The position numbers were made by a program, and so were the translations under genes. A stretch of DNA of 7,220 bases from JAVMKJ01 sp031732875 (GTDB taxonomy: Bacteria; Pseudomonadota; Gammaproteobacteria; Competibacterales; Competibacteraceae): positions 1-7,220 of the forward strand of contig JAVMKL010000051.1 of NCBI GenBank assembly GCA_031732875.1. Reading direction: 5' to 3'. Below the pieces are notes generated by a model that worked only from the letters and a program-made list of their open reading frames with translations, searched no databases and was not told the origin of the DNA. Within the stretch, counting starts at the first letter, position 1. Each line of letters starts with the position of its first letter. Positions 1 through 6,378 of the stretch are shown piece by piece.

Positions 1-74
1 CGCATGCTGGCGTTATGCTGGCGATGCTTTTCAGCCTGACGGGCGCGCTTCTTCGCTTGAACGGTATTGGCCAA
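1..74 (-). CDS. rpsT: 30S ribosomal protein S20, N-terminal part (runs off left edge)
   Basis: S20 is a small basic protein that binds 16S rRNA in the body of the 30S subunit early in assembly. The 24 visible codons on the minus strand read MANTVQAKKRARQ, then a Lys/Arg/His-rich stretch ending HNASMR. This matches the S20 family start (MANIKSAKKR...HNASRRS in E. coli). The start codon is TTG at 74-72, preceded by a strong AAGGAG Shine-Dalgarno at 88-83, eight bases upstream. No ATG or GTG fits the conserved N-terminus. E. coli rpsT also starts with UUG, and that weak start is part of its autogenous control by S20, so similar control is likely here (inference). The remaining two thirds or so of the gene lie outside the window. 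It is divergent from murJ, the order seen in Pseudomonas-type gammaproteobacteria. Confidence 0.93.
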   Translation of the reverse strand, partial: MANTVQAKKRARQAEKHRQHNASM

Positions 75-82
75 GTTTAATA

Positions 83-88
83 CTCCTT
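83..88 (-). promoter_or_regulatory. Ribosome binding site of rpsT, supports the TTG start
   Basis: On the minus strand this reads AAGGAG, a near-perfect anti-16S match. Eight bases (82-75) separate it from the TTG start at 74-72. A strong site at ideal spacing supports TTG as the true initiator. Confidence 0.85.
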
Positions 89-137
89 ACAACACAACAG
101 GATAAATGTAACTAAGTTGGGGTTCTAAAAAGGGGTA

Positions 138-168
138 ATAATATCGATAGTTCCCACCGCCCTGTCAA
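138..168 (-). promoter_or_regulatory. Predicted sigma70 promoter for rpsT
   Basis: On the minus strand there is a perfect TTGACA -35 hexamer (168-163). The best -10 is TATTAT (143-138, five of six consensus bases) after a 19-base spacer, slightly longer than ideal. An overlapping GATATT (145-140) gives a 17-base spacer but a poorer match. Transcription would start near position 131 and leave an untranslated leader of about 56 bases before the TTG. The bases just after the -10 (TACCCC) include a C-rich run. The region downstream towards rpsT is AT-rich compared with the rest of the window. Confidence 0.65.
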
Positions 169-188
169 TCCCCATGCCCGGCGCCGCG

Positions 189-217
189 CTGACAGTCCCG
201 GCCGATCCCGCTATTAT
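189..217 (+). promoter_or_regulatory. Predicted sigma70 promoter for murJ
   Basis: CTGACA (189-194, five of six -35 bases) and TATTAT (212-217, five of six -10 bases) are separated by exactly 17 bases. The start of transcription would fall near 224, leaving a leader of about 30 bases before the murJ ATG at 255. The -35 boxes of this promoter and the divergent rpsT promoter are only 20 bases apart. The promoter lies downstream of an in-frame ATG at 174, which argues against that ATG as the murJ start. Confidence 0.65.
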
Positions 218-254
218 CCTCGTCTTCCAAACCGCGGCGCAGGATCGTGTTGTC

Positions 255-1790
255 ATGAGCAAGGCCCTCCTCAAATCGACCGGCATCGTCAGCGCCATGA
301 CCTCGCTGTCCCGGGTGACCGGCTTCATCCGCGACATGGTCTACGCCCAGATGTTCGGGGCTGGAGCCGGTACCGACGCCTTCTTCGTGGCCTTCCGCAT
401 TCCCAACTTTCTGCGTCGGCTGTTCGCCGAAGGAGCCTTTTCGCAGGCCTTCGTGCCGGTGTTCGCGGAATACCAGACCCAGCGTTCCCGCGAGGAACTC
501 CAGGAGCTGGTGGATCAGGTCGCCGGCACGCTGGGCGCGATCCTGCTGCTGATCAGCGCCATCGGGGTGCTGGCCGCGCCGGTGCTGATCCTGCTGTTCG
601 CGCCGGGTTTCACCGCTGACGCCGGCAAGTACGAGCTGACGGTGGAGATGCTGCGGATCACCTTCCCTTACCTGCTGTTCATCTCGCTGACCGCCTTCGC
701 CGGTGGGGTGCTGAACAGTTGCGGGAAGTTCGCCATCCCGGCGGTAACCCCGGTGCTGCTGAACCTGACCATGATCGCCGCCGCCTTGTGGCTCGCTCCC
801 CGGATGGAACAGCCGGTGGTGGGACTGGCCTGGGGGGTGTTCATCGCCGGGGGCATCCAGTTGAGCTTCCAAATCCCCTTTCTGCGCCAAGTGAAGCTGC
901 TGCCGCGCCCGCGCTGGAGCTGGGCGGCCCAAGGCGTGCAACAGGTGCTGAAGCTGATGCTGCCGGCGCTGTTCGGCTCCTCGGTGGCCCAGGTCAACTT
1001 GCTGATCGACACGGTGCTGGCCTCGTTCCTGGTCTCGGGCAGCGTCAGTTGGCTGTATTACTCCGACCGGCTGGTGGAATTCCCGCTCGGTATTTTCGGC
1101 GTGGCGCTGGGCACGGTGATTCTGCCCAAGCTGTCGCGCCATCACGCCAGTGCCGAGACGGTCCATTTTTCCCATACTCTGGACTGGGCCTTGCGCTGGG
1201 CGCTGCTGATCGGAGTGCCGGCGACGGTGGCGCTGATTCTGCTCTCCGGGCCGATACTCTCCGCGTTGTTCCAGTACGGCGAGTTCGACGCCCGCGACGT
1301 GGCAATGTCCACCCGCAGCCTGATGGCCTTTGCCCTCGGCCTGGTCGCGTTCATGCTGATCAAGGTGCTGGCGCCGGGCTTCTACGCCCGCCAGGACACC
1401 CGCAGCCCGGTCAAGTATGGCCTGATCGCGATGGGCGCCAACACCGCGCTGGTGTTGATCCTGATCTGGCCGTTGGCCCATGCCGGGTTGGCGCTGGCCA
1501 CCTCGCTGGCCGCTTTCCTCAACGCCGGGCTGCTGTTTTTCAACCTGCGGCGGCGGGACATTTACCAGCCACGCGCTGGATGGGTGAAATTTCTGGCGCA
1601 GTTGGCCGCGGCGAATCTGGCGATGGGGCTGATCTTGTGGTTCGGCGCGGGGAGCTTGGAACACTGGCTGAACGCCAGCGCCCGGGAACGGTTGTGGCAT
1701 CTGAGCTGGCTGCTCGTCGCCGGTGGGGGCGGCTATCTGCTGGCGGTGCTGGCGGTGGGGATACGGCCACGGCATTTGCTGCATGGGTAG
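255..1790 (+). CDS. murJ: Lipid II flippase MurJ (MviN family)
   Basis: MurJ is the essential inner-membrane MOP-superfamily transporter that flips undecaprenyl-linked lipid II to the periplasm for peptidoglycan synthesis. From ATG 255 the product is 511 residues, the same length as E. coli MurJ. Its first residues (MSKALLKSTGIVSAMTSLSR) align with the family N-terminus. Charged cavity residues known to matter in E. coli are present with a constant shift of two: R20, R26, D41, R54, E59 and R272. Family blocks FGAG..TDAFFVAFR, FAEGAFSQAFVP, SGSVSWLYYSDRLVEFP and KVLAPGFYARQD are visible. Long hydrophobic stretches throughout fit the 14-helix fold. The reading frame stays open upstream to ATG 174, but that would add 27 non-conserved residues, and the predicted promoter lies inside the extension. 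An AGGA at 241-244, ten bases before ATG 255, is a modest ribosome binding site. It is the first gene of the plus-strand cluster. Confidence 0.96.
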   Translation: MSKALLKSTGIVSAMTSLSRVTGFIRDMVYAQMFGAGAGTDAFFVAFRIPNFLRRLFAEGAFSQAFVPVFAEYQTQRSREELQELVDQVAGTLGAILLLISAIGVLAAPVLILLFAPGFTADAGKYELTVEMLRITFPYLLFISLTAFAGGVLNSCGKFAIPAVTPVLLNLTMIAAALWLAPRMEQPVVGLAWGVFIAGGIQLSFQIPFLRQVKLLPRPRWSWAAQGVQQVLKLMLPALFGSSVAQVNLLIDTVLASFLVSGSVSWLYYSDRLVEFPLGIFGVALGTVILPKLSRHHASAETVHFSHTLDWALRWALLIGVPATVALILLSGPILSALFQYGEFDARDVAMSTRSLMAFALGLVAFMLIKVLAPGFYARQDTRSPVKYGLIAMGANTALVLILIWPLAHAGLALATSLAAFLNAGLLFFNLRRRDIYQPRAGWVKFLAQLAAANLAMGLILWFGAGSLEHWLNASARERLWHLSWLLVAGGGGYLLAVLAVGIRPRHLLHG

Positions 1791-1795
1791 GTTCC

Positions 1796-1822
1796 GTTCC
1801 CCTCGCCCGCTTGCGGGAGAGG
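1796..1822 (+). repeat. GC-rich palindromic (REP-like) element after murJ
   Basis: Six bases after the murJ stop lies an imperfect hairpin: CCTC (1801-1804), a G/A mismatch, CCCG (1806-1809), a CTTG loop, CGGG (1814-1817), and GAGG (1819-1822). CTTG is a stable tetraloop type. There is no T-run after it, so it is not a classical intrinsic terminator. It might protect or process the murJ 3' end (inference). It resembles the CCCCTCTCC...GGAGAGGGG palindrome at the end of ribF. Confidence 0.6.
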
Positions 1823-1869
1823 AGGCCATGCAAAAATGCCTCCGCGCGGCAACGCCCGCCGTGCCGCGG
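1821..1869 (+). other. Cluster of further inverted repeats in the murJ-ribF gap
   Basis: Two more potential stems follow the first hairpin. GGAGGC (1821-1826) pairs with GCCTCC (1838-1843) across an 11-base loop. CCGCG plus CGGC (1842-1850) can pair with GCCG and CGCGG (1858-1869) with a small bulge. The first overlaps the preceding hairpin by two bases, so the folds would compete. No T-run follows either. No coding capacity with family resemblance is seen between 1791 and 1985. Confidence 0.4.
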
Positions 1870-1933
1870 TCGATCCCGCAAGGAATCTGAACCCCGCCGT
1901 CTTCCAAGATGTCAGGAATCGGGCGATTACCCC

Positions 1934-1939
1934 TATAAT
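1934..1939 (+). promoter_or_regulatory. Possible -10 box of an internal promoter before ribF
   Basis: A perfect TATAAT lies 46 bases before the ribF ATG, in an otherwise GC-rich stretch. No convincing -35 hexamer is found 16-18 bases upstream (for example GTCAGG at 1911-1916) and there is no extended TG motif. If used, transcription would start near 1946, with a leader of about 40 bases before ATG 1986. The motif overlaps an in-frame ATG at 1938 that would then lie outside the transcript. Confidence 0.4.
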
Positions 1940-1985
1940 GCCGACTTTCGCCCGCAACCCACCCCCCATCCTCCCCAAAACCGGC

Positions 1986-2987
1986 ATGGAATTGATTCGC
2001 GGTCAGCACAACCTGAGGCCCCGCCACCGGGGCTGCGTCGCCACCATCGGCAATTTCGATGGGGTGCATCTCGGCCATCAGGCGATCCTCGCCCAACTGG
2101 CCGAGCAGGCCGCGCGCCTGCATCTGCCGCGGCTCGTCATCACCTTCGAGCCGCAGCCGCAGGAGTTCTTTGCCGGTCCCACGGCGCCCCCGGCCCGGCT
2201 GATGCGACTGCGGGAGAAACTGCTGGCACTGGATGGTCTGGGCATCGAACGAGTGCTGTGCCTGGAATTCGACCACCGGCTGGCGGCGATGCCGGCGGAA
2301 GCGTTCATCGATGAACTGCTCGTGCATCGGCTGGACATCCGATATCTGGTGATCGGCGACGATTTCCGCTTCGGCCACCGCCGCGCCGGCGATTTCGCGA
2401 TGCTGGTCGAAGCTGGCCGGCGCCAGGGTTTCGAGGTTGCCGACAACCACAGTTACATCGTGGACGGCGAGCGGGTCAGCAGCACGCGCATCCGTCAGGC
2501 GCTGAGCCAGGGCGAACTGGAGCTGGCGGCGCGACTGCTGGGCCGACCCTACGACATGTGCGGGCGGGTGGCGCACGGCGACCGCCGCGGCCGTACCCTC
2601 GGTTATCCGACCGCCAACATCCACCTGCACCGCCGTGTCACCCCGGTCTACGGCGTCTACGCGGTGCTGACGAGCGGTCCCGGCCTGCCGCCCTGGCCCG
2701 GCGCCGCCAACGTCGGCCGCCGTCCGACCGTGCAGGGCGTCCGCGAGCAACTGGAAGTGCACCTGCTCGATTTCCAGGGCGATCTCTACGGCCGGCACGT
2801 CAAAGTCGATTTCCTGCGCTATCTCCGCCCCGAGCAACGCTTCGAATCCCTGGACGCCTTGCGGCGACAAATCCAGCGGGACGAGTCGGACGCCCGGGCC
2901 TATTTTGCGGCGCGAGGCATTCAAGTCCCTCTCTCCCCCAACCCCTCTCCGCCCAGGGGAGAGGGGAATTTGAGCACCGGTTTTTAG
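1986..2987 (+). CDS. ribF: Bifunctional riboflavin kinase / FAD synthetase
   Basis: RibF phosphorylates riboflavin to FMN and adenylylates FMN to FAD in the cytoplasm. From ATG 1986 the product is 333 residues. The N-terminal FAD synthetase (nucleotidyltransferase) domain shows TIGNFDGVHLGH (20-31, with the HxGH motif), IGDDFRFG (123-130) and SSTRIRQAL (from 165). The C-terminal kinase domain shows GRTLGYPTAN (PTAN at 208-211), GVYAV and EVHLLDF. The start aligns exactly with E. coli RibF (MKLIRGIHNL against MELIRGQHNL here). An in-frame ATG at 1938 exists but adds non-conserved Pro-rich residues. No Shine-Dalgarno is visible before ATG 1986: the leader is C-rich. The last 20 residues (314-333) extend past the usual end (E. 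coli RibF has 313) and are encoded largely by a palindromic repeat. The TAG stop is 9 bases before ileS. Confidence 0.96.
   Translation: MELIRGQHNLRPRHRGCVATIGNFDGVHLGHQAILAQLAEQAARLHLPRLVITFEPQPQEFFAGPTAPPARLMRLREKLLALDGLGIERVLCLEFDHRLAAMPAEAFIDELLVHRLDIRYLVIGDDFRFGHRRAGDFAMLVEAGRRQGFEVADNHSYIVDGERVSSTRIRQALSQGELELAARLLGRPYDMCGRVAHGDRRGRTLGYPTANIHLHRRVTPVYGVYAVLTSGPGLPPWPGAANVGRRPTVQGVREQLEVHLLDFQGDLYGRHVKVDFLRYLRPEQRFESLDALRRQIQRDESDARAYFAARGIQVPLSPNPSPPRGEGNLSTGF
2927..2966 (+). repeat. Palindromic repeat forming the C-terminal coding tail of ribF
   Basis: A 9-base perfect stem, CCCCTCTCC (2942-2950) and GGAGAGGGG (2958-2966), has a 7-base loop. It is preceded by a partial direct repeat of its left arm, CCCTCTCTCCCC (2927-2938). 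Read in the ribF frame it gives a Pro/Ser-rich peptide with PNPSPPRGEG. This type of C/T-rich palindrome is a common dispersed intergenic element in high-GC proteobacteria (general knowledge, not searched here). It ends 30 bases before the ileS start. Confidence 0.65.
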
Positions 2988-2990
2988 AGG
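2987..2990 (+). promoter_or_regulatory. Ribosome binding site of ileS, overlapping the ribF stop
   Basis: GAGG lies six bases before the GTG start of ileS, and its first G is the last base of the ribF TAG stop. This arrangement suggests translational coupling between ribF and ileS, and it supports GTG 2997 as the start. Confidence 0.65.
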
Positions 2991-2996
2991 TTCACC

Positions 2997-5831
2997 GTGG
3001 CCGATTACAAAGACACTCTCAATCTTCCCCAGACCGCTTTCCCGATGAAGGCCGATCTCGCCAGGCGCGAGCCGGACCTGCTGCACTACTGGCGGGAGCT
3101 GGATCTGTACCGCCGGCAGCGGGCCGAATTCGCCGGCCGGCCGAAATTCGTGCTGCACGACGGTCCGCCCTACGCCAACGGGGTCATTCACATCGGCCAC
3201 GCCGTCAACAAGGTTCTCAAGGACATCATCGTCAAGTCCCGTACCCTCAGCGGTTTCGACGCTCCCTACGTGCCGGGCTGGGATTGCCACGGCCTGCCGA
3301 TCGAGCAGGTGGTGGAGAAAAAGCTGGGCAAGGTCGGGGTCAAGGTGGACGCCCGCCAGTTCCGCGACGCCTGCCGCGCCTTCGCCGCCGAGCAGGTGGC
3401 CAGCCAGAGCACCGATTTCCAGCGGCTGGGGGTGCTGGGCGACTGGGAACACCCCTATCTCACCATGGATTTCCGGGCCGAGGCCGACATCGTGCGTTCG
3501 CTGGCGCGGATCGTGGCCAACGGCCACCTGTATCGCGGTTCCAAGCCGGTGTACTGGTGCATCGACTGCGGCTCGGCGCTGGCCGAGGCCGAGGTGGAGT
3601 ATGAAGATCGCGAGTCGCCGGCCATCGACGTGCGTTTCCCGGTGGCGAATCCGGCGGCGCTGCTGGCCCGTCTCCGTCACGTCGAGGGCCATGAAGGCAA
3701 GGGGCCGCTGTCCGTGGTGATCTGGACCACCACCCCGTGGACCCTGCCGGCCAACCGGGCGGTGGCGGTCAACCCGGCCTTTGAATACGTGGTGGTCCAG
3801 GTGGAAACCGACCACGGTCAGGAGCGGCTGATCGTCGCCGAACCGCTGCTCAAGGACTCGTTGGCGCGCTGGCGGATCGAACGCTATCAGGTGGTCGCCT
3901 ACGGCTCCGGCGCGGATTTGGAAGGGCTGGCGCTGCGCCATCCATTCTACGATCGCGAGGTGCCGGCGATCCTGGGCGATCACGTCACCACCGAGGCCGG
4001 TACCGGCGCGGTGCATACCGCCCCCGCCCACGGCCAGGAGGACTACGTGGTCGGTTCCCGCTACGGCCTCCCGGTGGACAACCCGGTGGGACCGGACGGC
4101 AAGTTTCTGCCCGACACCCCGCTGTTCGGCGGGCTGCACGTGTTCGCCGCCAACGAGCGGGTGATCGACGCCCTCAAGGCCCACGGGATGTTGCTGCGGG
4201 TGGCCCGCCTGCAACACAGCTACCCGCACTGCTGGCGGCACAAAACCCCCATCATCTTCCGCGCCACCCCGCAATGGTTCGTCGGCATGGAGCAACACGG
4301 GCTGCGCGCCGGCGCCCTGGCCGAGATCAAGAAGGTGCGCTTCACTCCGGACTGGGGCGAGGCGCGGATTCAGGGCATGGTGGAGAACCGCCCCGACTGG
4401 TGCATGTCCCGACAGCGCTACTGGGGGGTGCCGATCACCCTGTTCACCCACAGGAAAACCGGCGCGTTGCACCCGAACACGCTGGAACTGATGGAACAGG
4501 CCGCGCGGCGCATCGAACGGGGCGGCATCGACGCCTGGTTCGATCTCGACCCGGCCGAACTGCTGGGCGCCGAAGCGGCGGATTACAACAAGATCGCCGA
4601 CACCCTGGACGTGTGGTTCGATTCCGGCACGACTCATCTTTCGGTGCTGGAGCGCCGACCCGAGTTACATTTCCCGGCGGAGCTGTACCTGGAGGGCTCG
4701 GACCAGCACCGCGGCTGGTTCCAGTCCTCGCTGCTGGCCTCGGTGGCGATGCGCGGCGTCGCGCCCTACCGGGGGCTGCTGACCCATGGCTTCACCGTGG
4801 ACGCCCAGGGCCGCAAGATGTCCAAGTCGCTGGGCAACGTGGTCGCGCCGCAGAAAGTGGTCAATTCGCTGGGTGCGGACGTGCTGCGGCTGTGGGTGGC
4901 GGCGACGGATTATCGCGGCGAAATGGGCGTCTCCGACGAGATCCTCAAGCGGATGGCCGATTCGTACCGACGGATGCGCAACACCACCCGCTTTCTGCTG
5001 GCCAATCTCAACGGTTTCGACCCAGCGCGGCATGTATTGTCGCCGGGGCGGATGCTGGCGCTGGACCGCTGGGCGGTGGACCGCACCCGCCGCTTGCAGG
5101 AGGAAATCCTGGAGGCTTACGACCAGTACCTGTTCCACCTGATCTACCAGAAAATTCACAATTTCTGCTCGGTGGATCTGGGCAGCCTGTACCTGGACAT
5201 CATCAAGGACCGCCAGTACACCACCGGGCGCGACAGCGTCGCCCGCCGTTCGGCGCAGACCGCGATGTACCACATCGTGGAGGCGATGACCCGCTGGCTG
5301 GCGCCGATCCTCAGTTTCACCGCCGAGGAGATCTGGCGGCACCTGCCCGGCGAACGTGGCCCGTCGGTGTTCCTGGCGACGTGGTACGCCGGCTTGTTCG
5401 CGGCCGGCGACGACGAGCCGCTCGACGCCGCGTTCTGGGATCGCTTGATCGGCGTGCGCGAGGCCGTCAGCAAGGAACTGGAGAAACTGCGGGTGGCGGG
5501 CGGCATCGGCTCGGGATTGGACGCCGAGGTGGATCTCTACGGCGATGGCGAGCTGGCCATCGATCTCGGCCGGCTCGGGGATGAGCTGCGATTTTTTCTG
5601 ATCACCTCCCACGCCCGCGTTCATCCCCTGGCCGCCAAACCGGAGGATGCGGCGGACGCGCGGGTCGACGGCCAGCCGCTGGCGATCCGGGTCGCGCCCA
5701 GCGCCCACGCCAAATGCGTGCGTTGCTGGCATCATCGCGAGGACGTGGGACGGAACGCCGATCATCCCGAACTGTGCGGACGCTGCGTGGAGAATGCGTT
5801 CGGGGCGGGGGAAGAAAGAAAATTCGTCTAA
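2997..5831 (+). CDS. ileS: Isoleucyl-tRNA synthetase
   Basis: IleS is a class Ia synthetase that charges tRNA-Ile in the cytoplasm and hydrolyses mischarged Val-tRNA. The product is 944 residues (E. coli 938), starting at GTG 2997 with ADYKDTLNLPQTAFPM, colinear with E. coli. The Rossmann catalytic domain has DGPPYANG, then HIGH at 65-68, and KMSKS at 607-611. The CP1 editing domain carries TTTPWTLPAN (from 244), and H340 and D349 in the VHTAPAHGQED block, equivalent to E. coli H333 and D342. LDVWFDSG and LEGSDQHRGWF precede KMSKS. The anticodon-binding region follows. The C-terminus holds a complete zinc site, C907, C910, C927 and C930. This is the ordinary bacterial, zinc-bearing form, not the eukaryote-like mupirocin-resistant type. 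No key residue is missing. The end at TAA 5829-5831 is 29 bases before lspA. Confidence 0.98.
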   Translation: MADYKDTLNLPQTAFPMKADLARREPDLLHYWRELDLYRRQRAEFAGRPKFVLHDGPPYANGVIHIGHAVNKVLKDIIVKSRTLSGFDAPYVPGWDCHGLPIEQVVEKKLGKVGVKVDARQFRDACRAFAAEQVASQSTDFQRLGVLGDWEHPYLTMDFRAEADIVRSLARIVANGHLYRGSKPVYWCIDCGSALAEAEVEYEDRESPAIDVRFPVANPAALLARLRHVEGHEGKGPLSVVIWTTTPWTLPANRAVAVNPAFEYVVVQVETDHGQERLIVAEPLLKDSLARWRIERYQVVAYGSGADLEGLALRHPFYDREVPAILGDHVTTEAGTGAVHTAPAHGQEDYVVGSRYGLPVDNPVGPDGKFLPDTPLFGGLHVFAANERVIDALKAHGMLLRVARLQHSYPHCWRHKTPIIFRATPQWFVGMEQHGLRAGALAEIKKVRFTPDWGEARIQGMVENRPDWCMSRQRYWGVPITLFTHRKTGALHPNTLELMEQAARRIERGGIDAWFDLDPAELLGAEAADYNKIADTLDVWFDSGTTHLSVLERRPELHFPAELYLEGSDQHRGWFQSSLLASVAMRGVAPYRGLLTHGFTVDAQGRKMSKSLGNVVAPQKVVNSLGADVLRLWVAATDYRGEMGVSDEILKRMADSYRRMRNTTRFLLANLNGFDPARHVLSPGRMLALDRWAVDRTRRLQEEILEAYDQYLFHLIYQKIHNFCSVDLGSLYLDIIKDRQYTTGRDSVARRSAQTAMYHIVEAMTRWLAPILSFTAEEIWRHLPGERGPSVFLATWYAGLFAAGDDEPLDAAFWDRLIGVREAVSKELEKLRVAGGIGSGLDAEVDLYGDGELAIDLGRLGDELRFFLITSHARVHPLAAKPEDAADARVDGQPLAIRVAPSAHAKCVRCWHHREDVGRNADHPELCGRCVENAFGAGEERKFV

Positions 5832-5860
5832 TATGGTCCCCGGATAACCTGGACTCTCCC

Positions 5861-6349
5861 ATGCTGAAACAATGGTGGTGGCTCAGCGCCCTGGTGGTCG
5901 TGCTGGATCAGGTCACCAAATACCTCGCCGAGACCTTGCTGGTGATGCATCAGCCGGTATCGGTGCTGCCGTCGTTCAATTTGATGCTGACCTACAACAC
6001 CGGCGCGGCCTTCAGCTTTCTGGCCGGAGCCGGCGGCTGGCAGCGCTGGTTTTTTCTGGGACTGGGGTCGCTGGTCAGCATCGGCCTGATCGTCTGGCTG
6101 CGGCGACTCAAGCCGGGGGATAAATGGCTGGCGGCGGCGTTGGCGCTGATTCTGGGCGGGGCGGTCGGCAACCTGATCGACCGGGCCTGGCTGGGTCAGG
6201 TGATCGATTTCATTCAACTCTATTACGATCGCTGGTATTGGCCGGCCTTCAACATCGCCGATTCGGCCATCACGGTCGGCGCGGCGTTGCTGATCGTGGA
6301 AAGCCTGTGGTCCAGGGACGCGGGCGGCATGAAGAATCCCGCCGGGTAA
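5861..6349 (+). CDS. lspA: Prolipoprotein signal peptidase (signal peptidase II)
   Basis: LspA is the inner-membrane aspartyl protease that removes the signal peptide of diacylglyceryl-modified prolipoproteins before the lipobox cysteine. The product is 162 residues (E. coli 164). Family blocks are LDQVTK (D16), YNTGAAFSFL (from 45), GGAVGNLIDR (99-108), GQVIDF with D116, and FNIADS with D134. D116 and D134 form the catalytic pair with the same 18-residue spacing as E. coli D123 and D141. Four hydrophobic segments can be seen (about 7-24, 62-80, 88-105 and 132-148), fitting the four-helix topology. ATG 5861 gives the family N-terminus (MLKQWWWLSALVVVLDQ). The frame is open upstream inside ileS but that part is a shadow. 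The ribosome binding site is weak (GGA at 5851-5853). Confidence 0.97.
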   Translation: MLKQWWWLSALVVVLDQVTKYLAETLLVMHQPVSVLPSFNLMLTYNTGAAFSFLAGAGGWQRWFFLGLGSLVSIGLIVWLRRLKPGDKWLAAALALILGGAVGNLIDRAWLGQVIDFIQLYYDRWYWPAFNIADSAITVGAALLIVESLWSRDAGGMKNPAG

Positions 6350-6363
6350 CTGTCCACTGTCCA
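6350..6363 (+). repeat. Heptamer tandem repeat in the lspA-ispH gap
   Basis: CTGTCCA occurs twice back to back (6350-6356 and 6357-6363), followed by CT, the start of a third unit. It begins directly after the lspA TAA and fills about half of the 29-base gap. Such short tandem heptamers can change copy number by slippage. No function is evident. Confidence 0.55.
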
Positions 6364-6378
6364 CTATGTGAGATCCAC

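Noticed and set aside
117..141. A second plus-strand promoter (TTGGGG with TAATAA)
   Set aside because: The spacing is only about 13 bases and the -35 match is weak. The 189-217 pair is much better.
1801..1869. Intrinsic terminator after murJ
   Set aside because: Strong stems are present, but no T-run follows any of them, so a Rho-independent terminator is not supported. They are listed as repeats instead.
1938..1985. An upstream in-frame ribF start at ATG 1938
   Set aside because: It adds 16 Pro-rich, non-conserved residues, overlaps the TATAAT motif and has no good ribosome binding site. The family N-terminus begins at ATG 1986.
1791..1985. An FMN riboswitch before ribF
   Set aside because: I looked for an RFN-like conserved multi-stem leader. 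The gap is short and holds only simple hairpins, so nothing supports one.
719..2314. A 531-codon plus-strand frame overlapping murJ and ribF in another frame
   Set aside because: It overlaps two confirmed genes, is rich in Arg, Gly, Ala and Pro, and has no domain resemblance. It is a codon-bias shadow.
165..4637. A 1490-codon open frame on the minus strand, antisense to murJ, ribF and most of ileS
   Set aside because: It crosses three well-identified genes and two intergenic regions. Its composition is dominated by Gln, His, Arg, Gly and Ala, as expected from reading high-GC codons backwards. It shows no recognisable domain, and GC-rich codon bias explains the lack of stops.
4665..5765. A 366-codon minus-strand frame antisense to the ileS 3' half
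   Set aside because: It lies wholly inside ileS, whose zinc site and KMSKS region are intact. Its composition is shadow-like and no family motif is seen.
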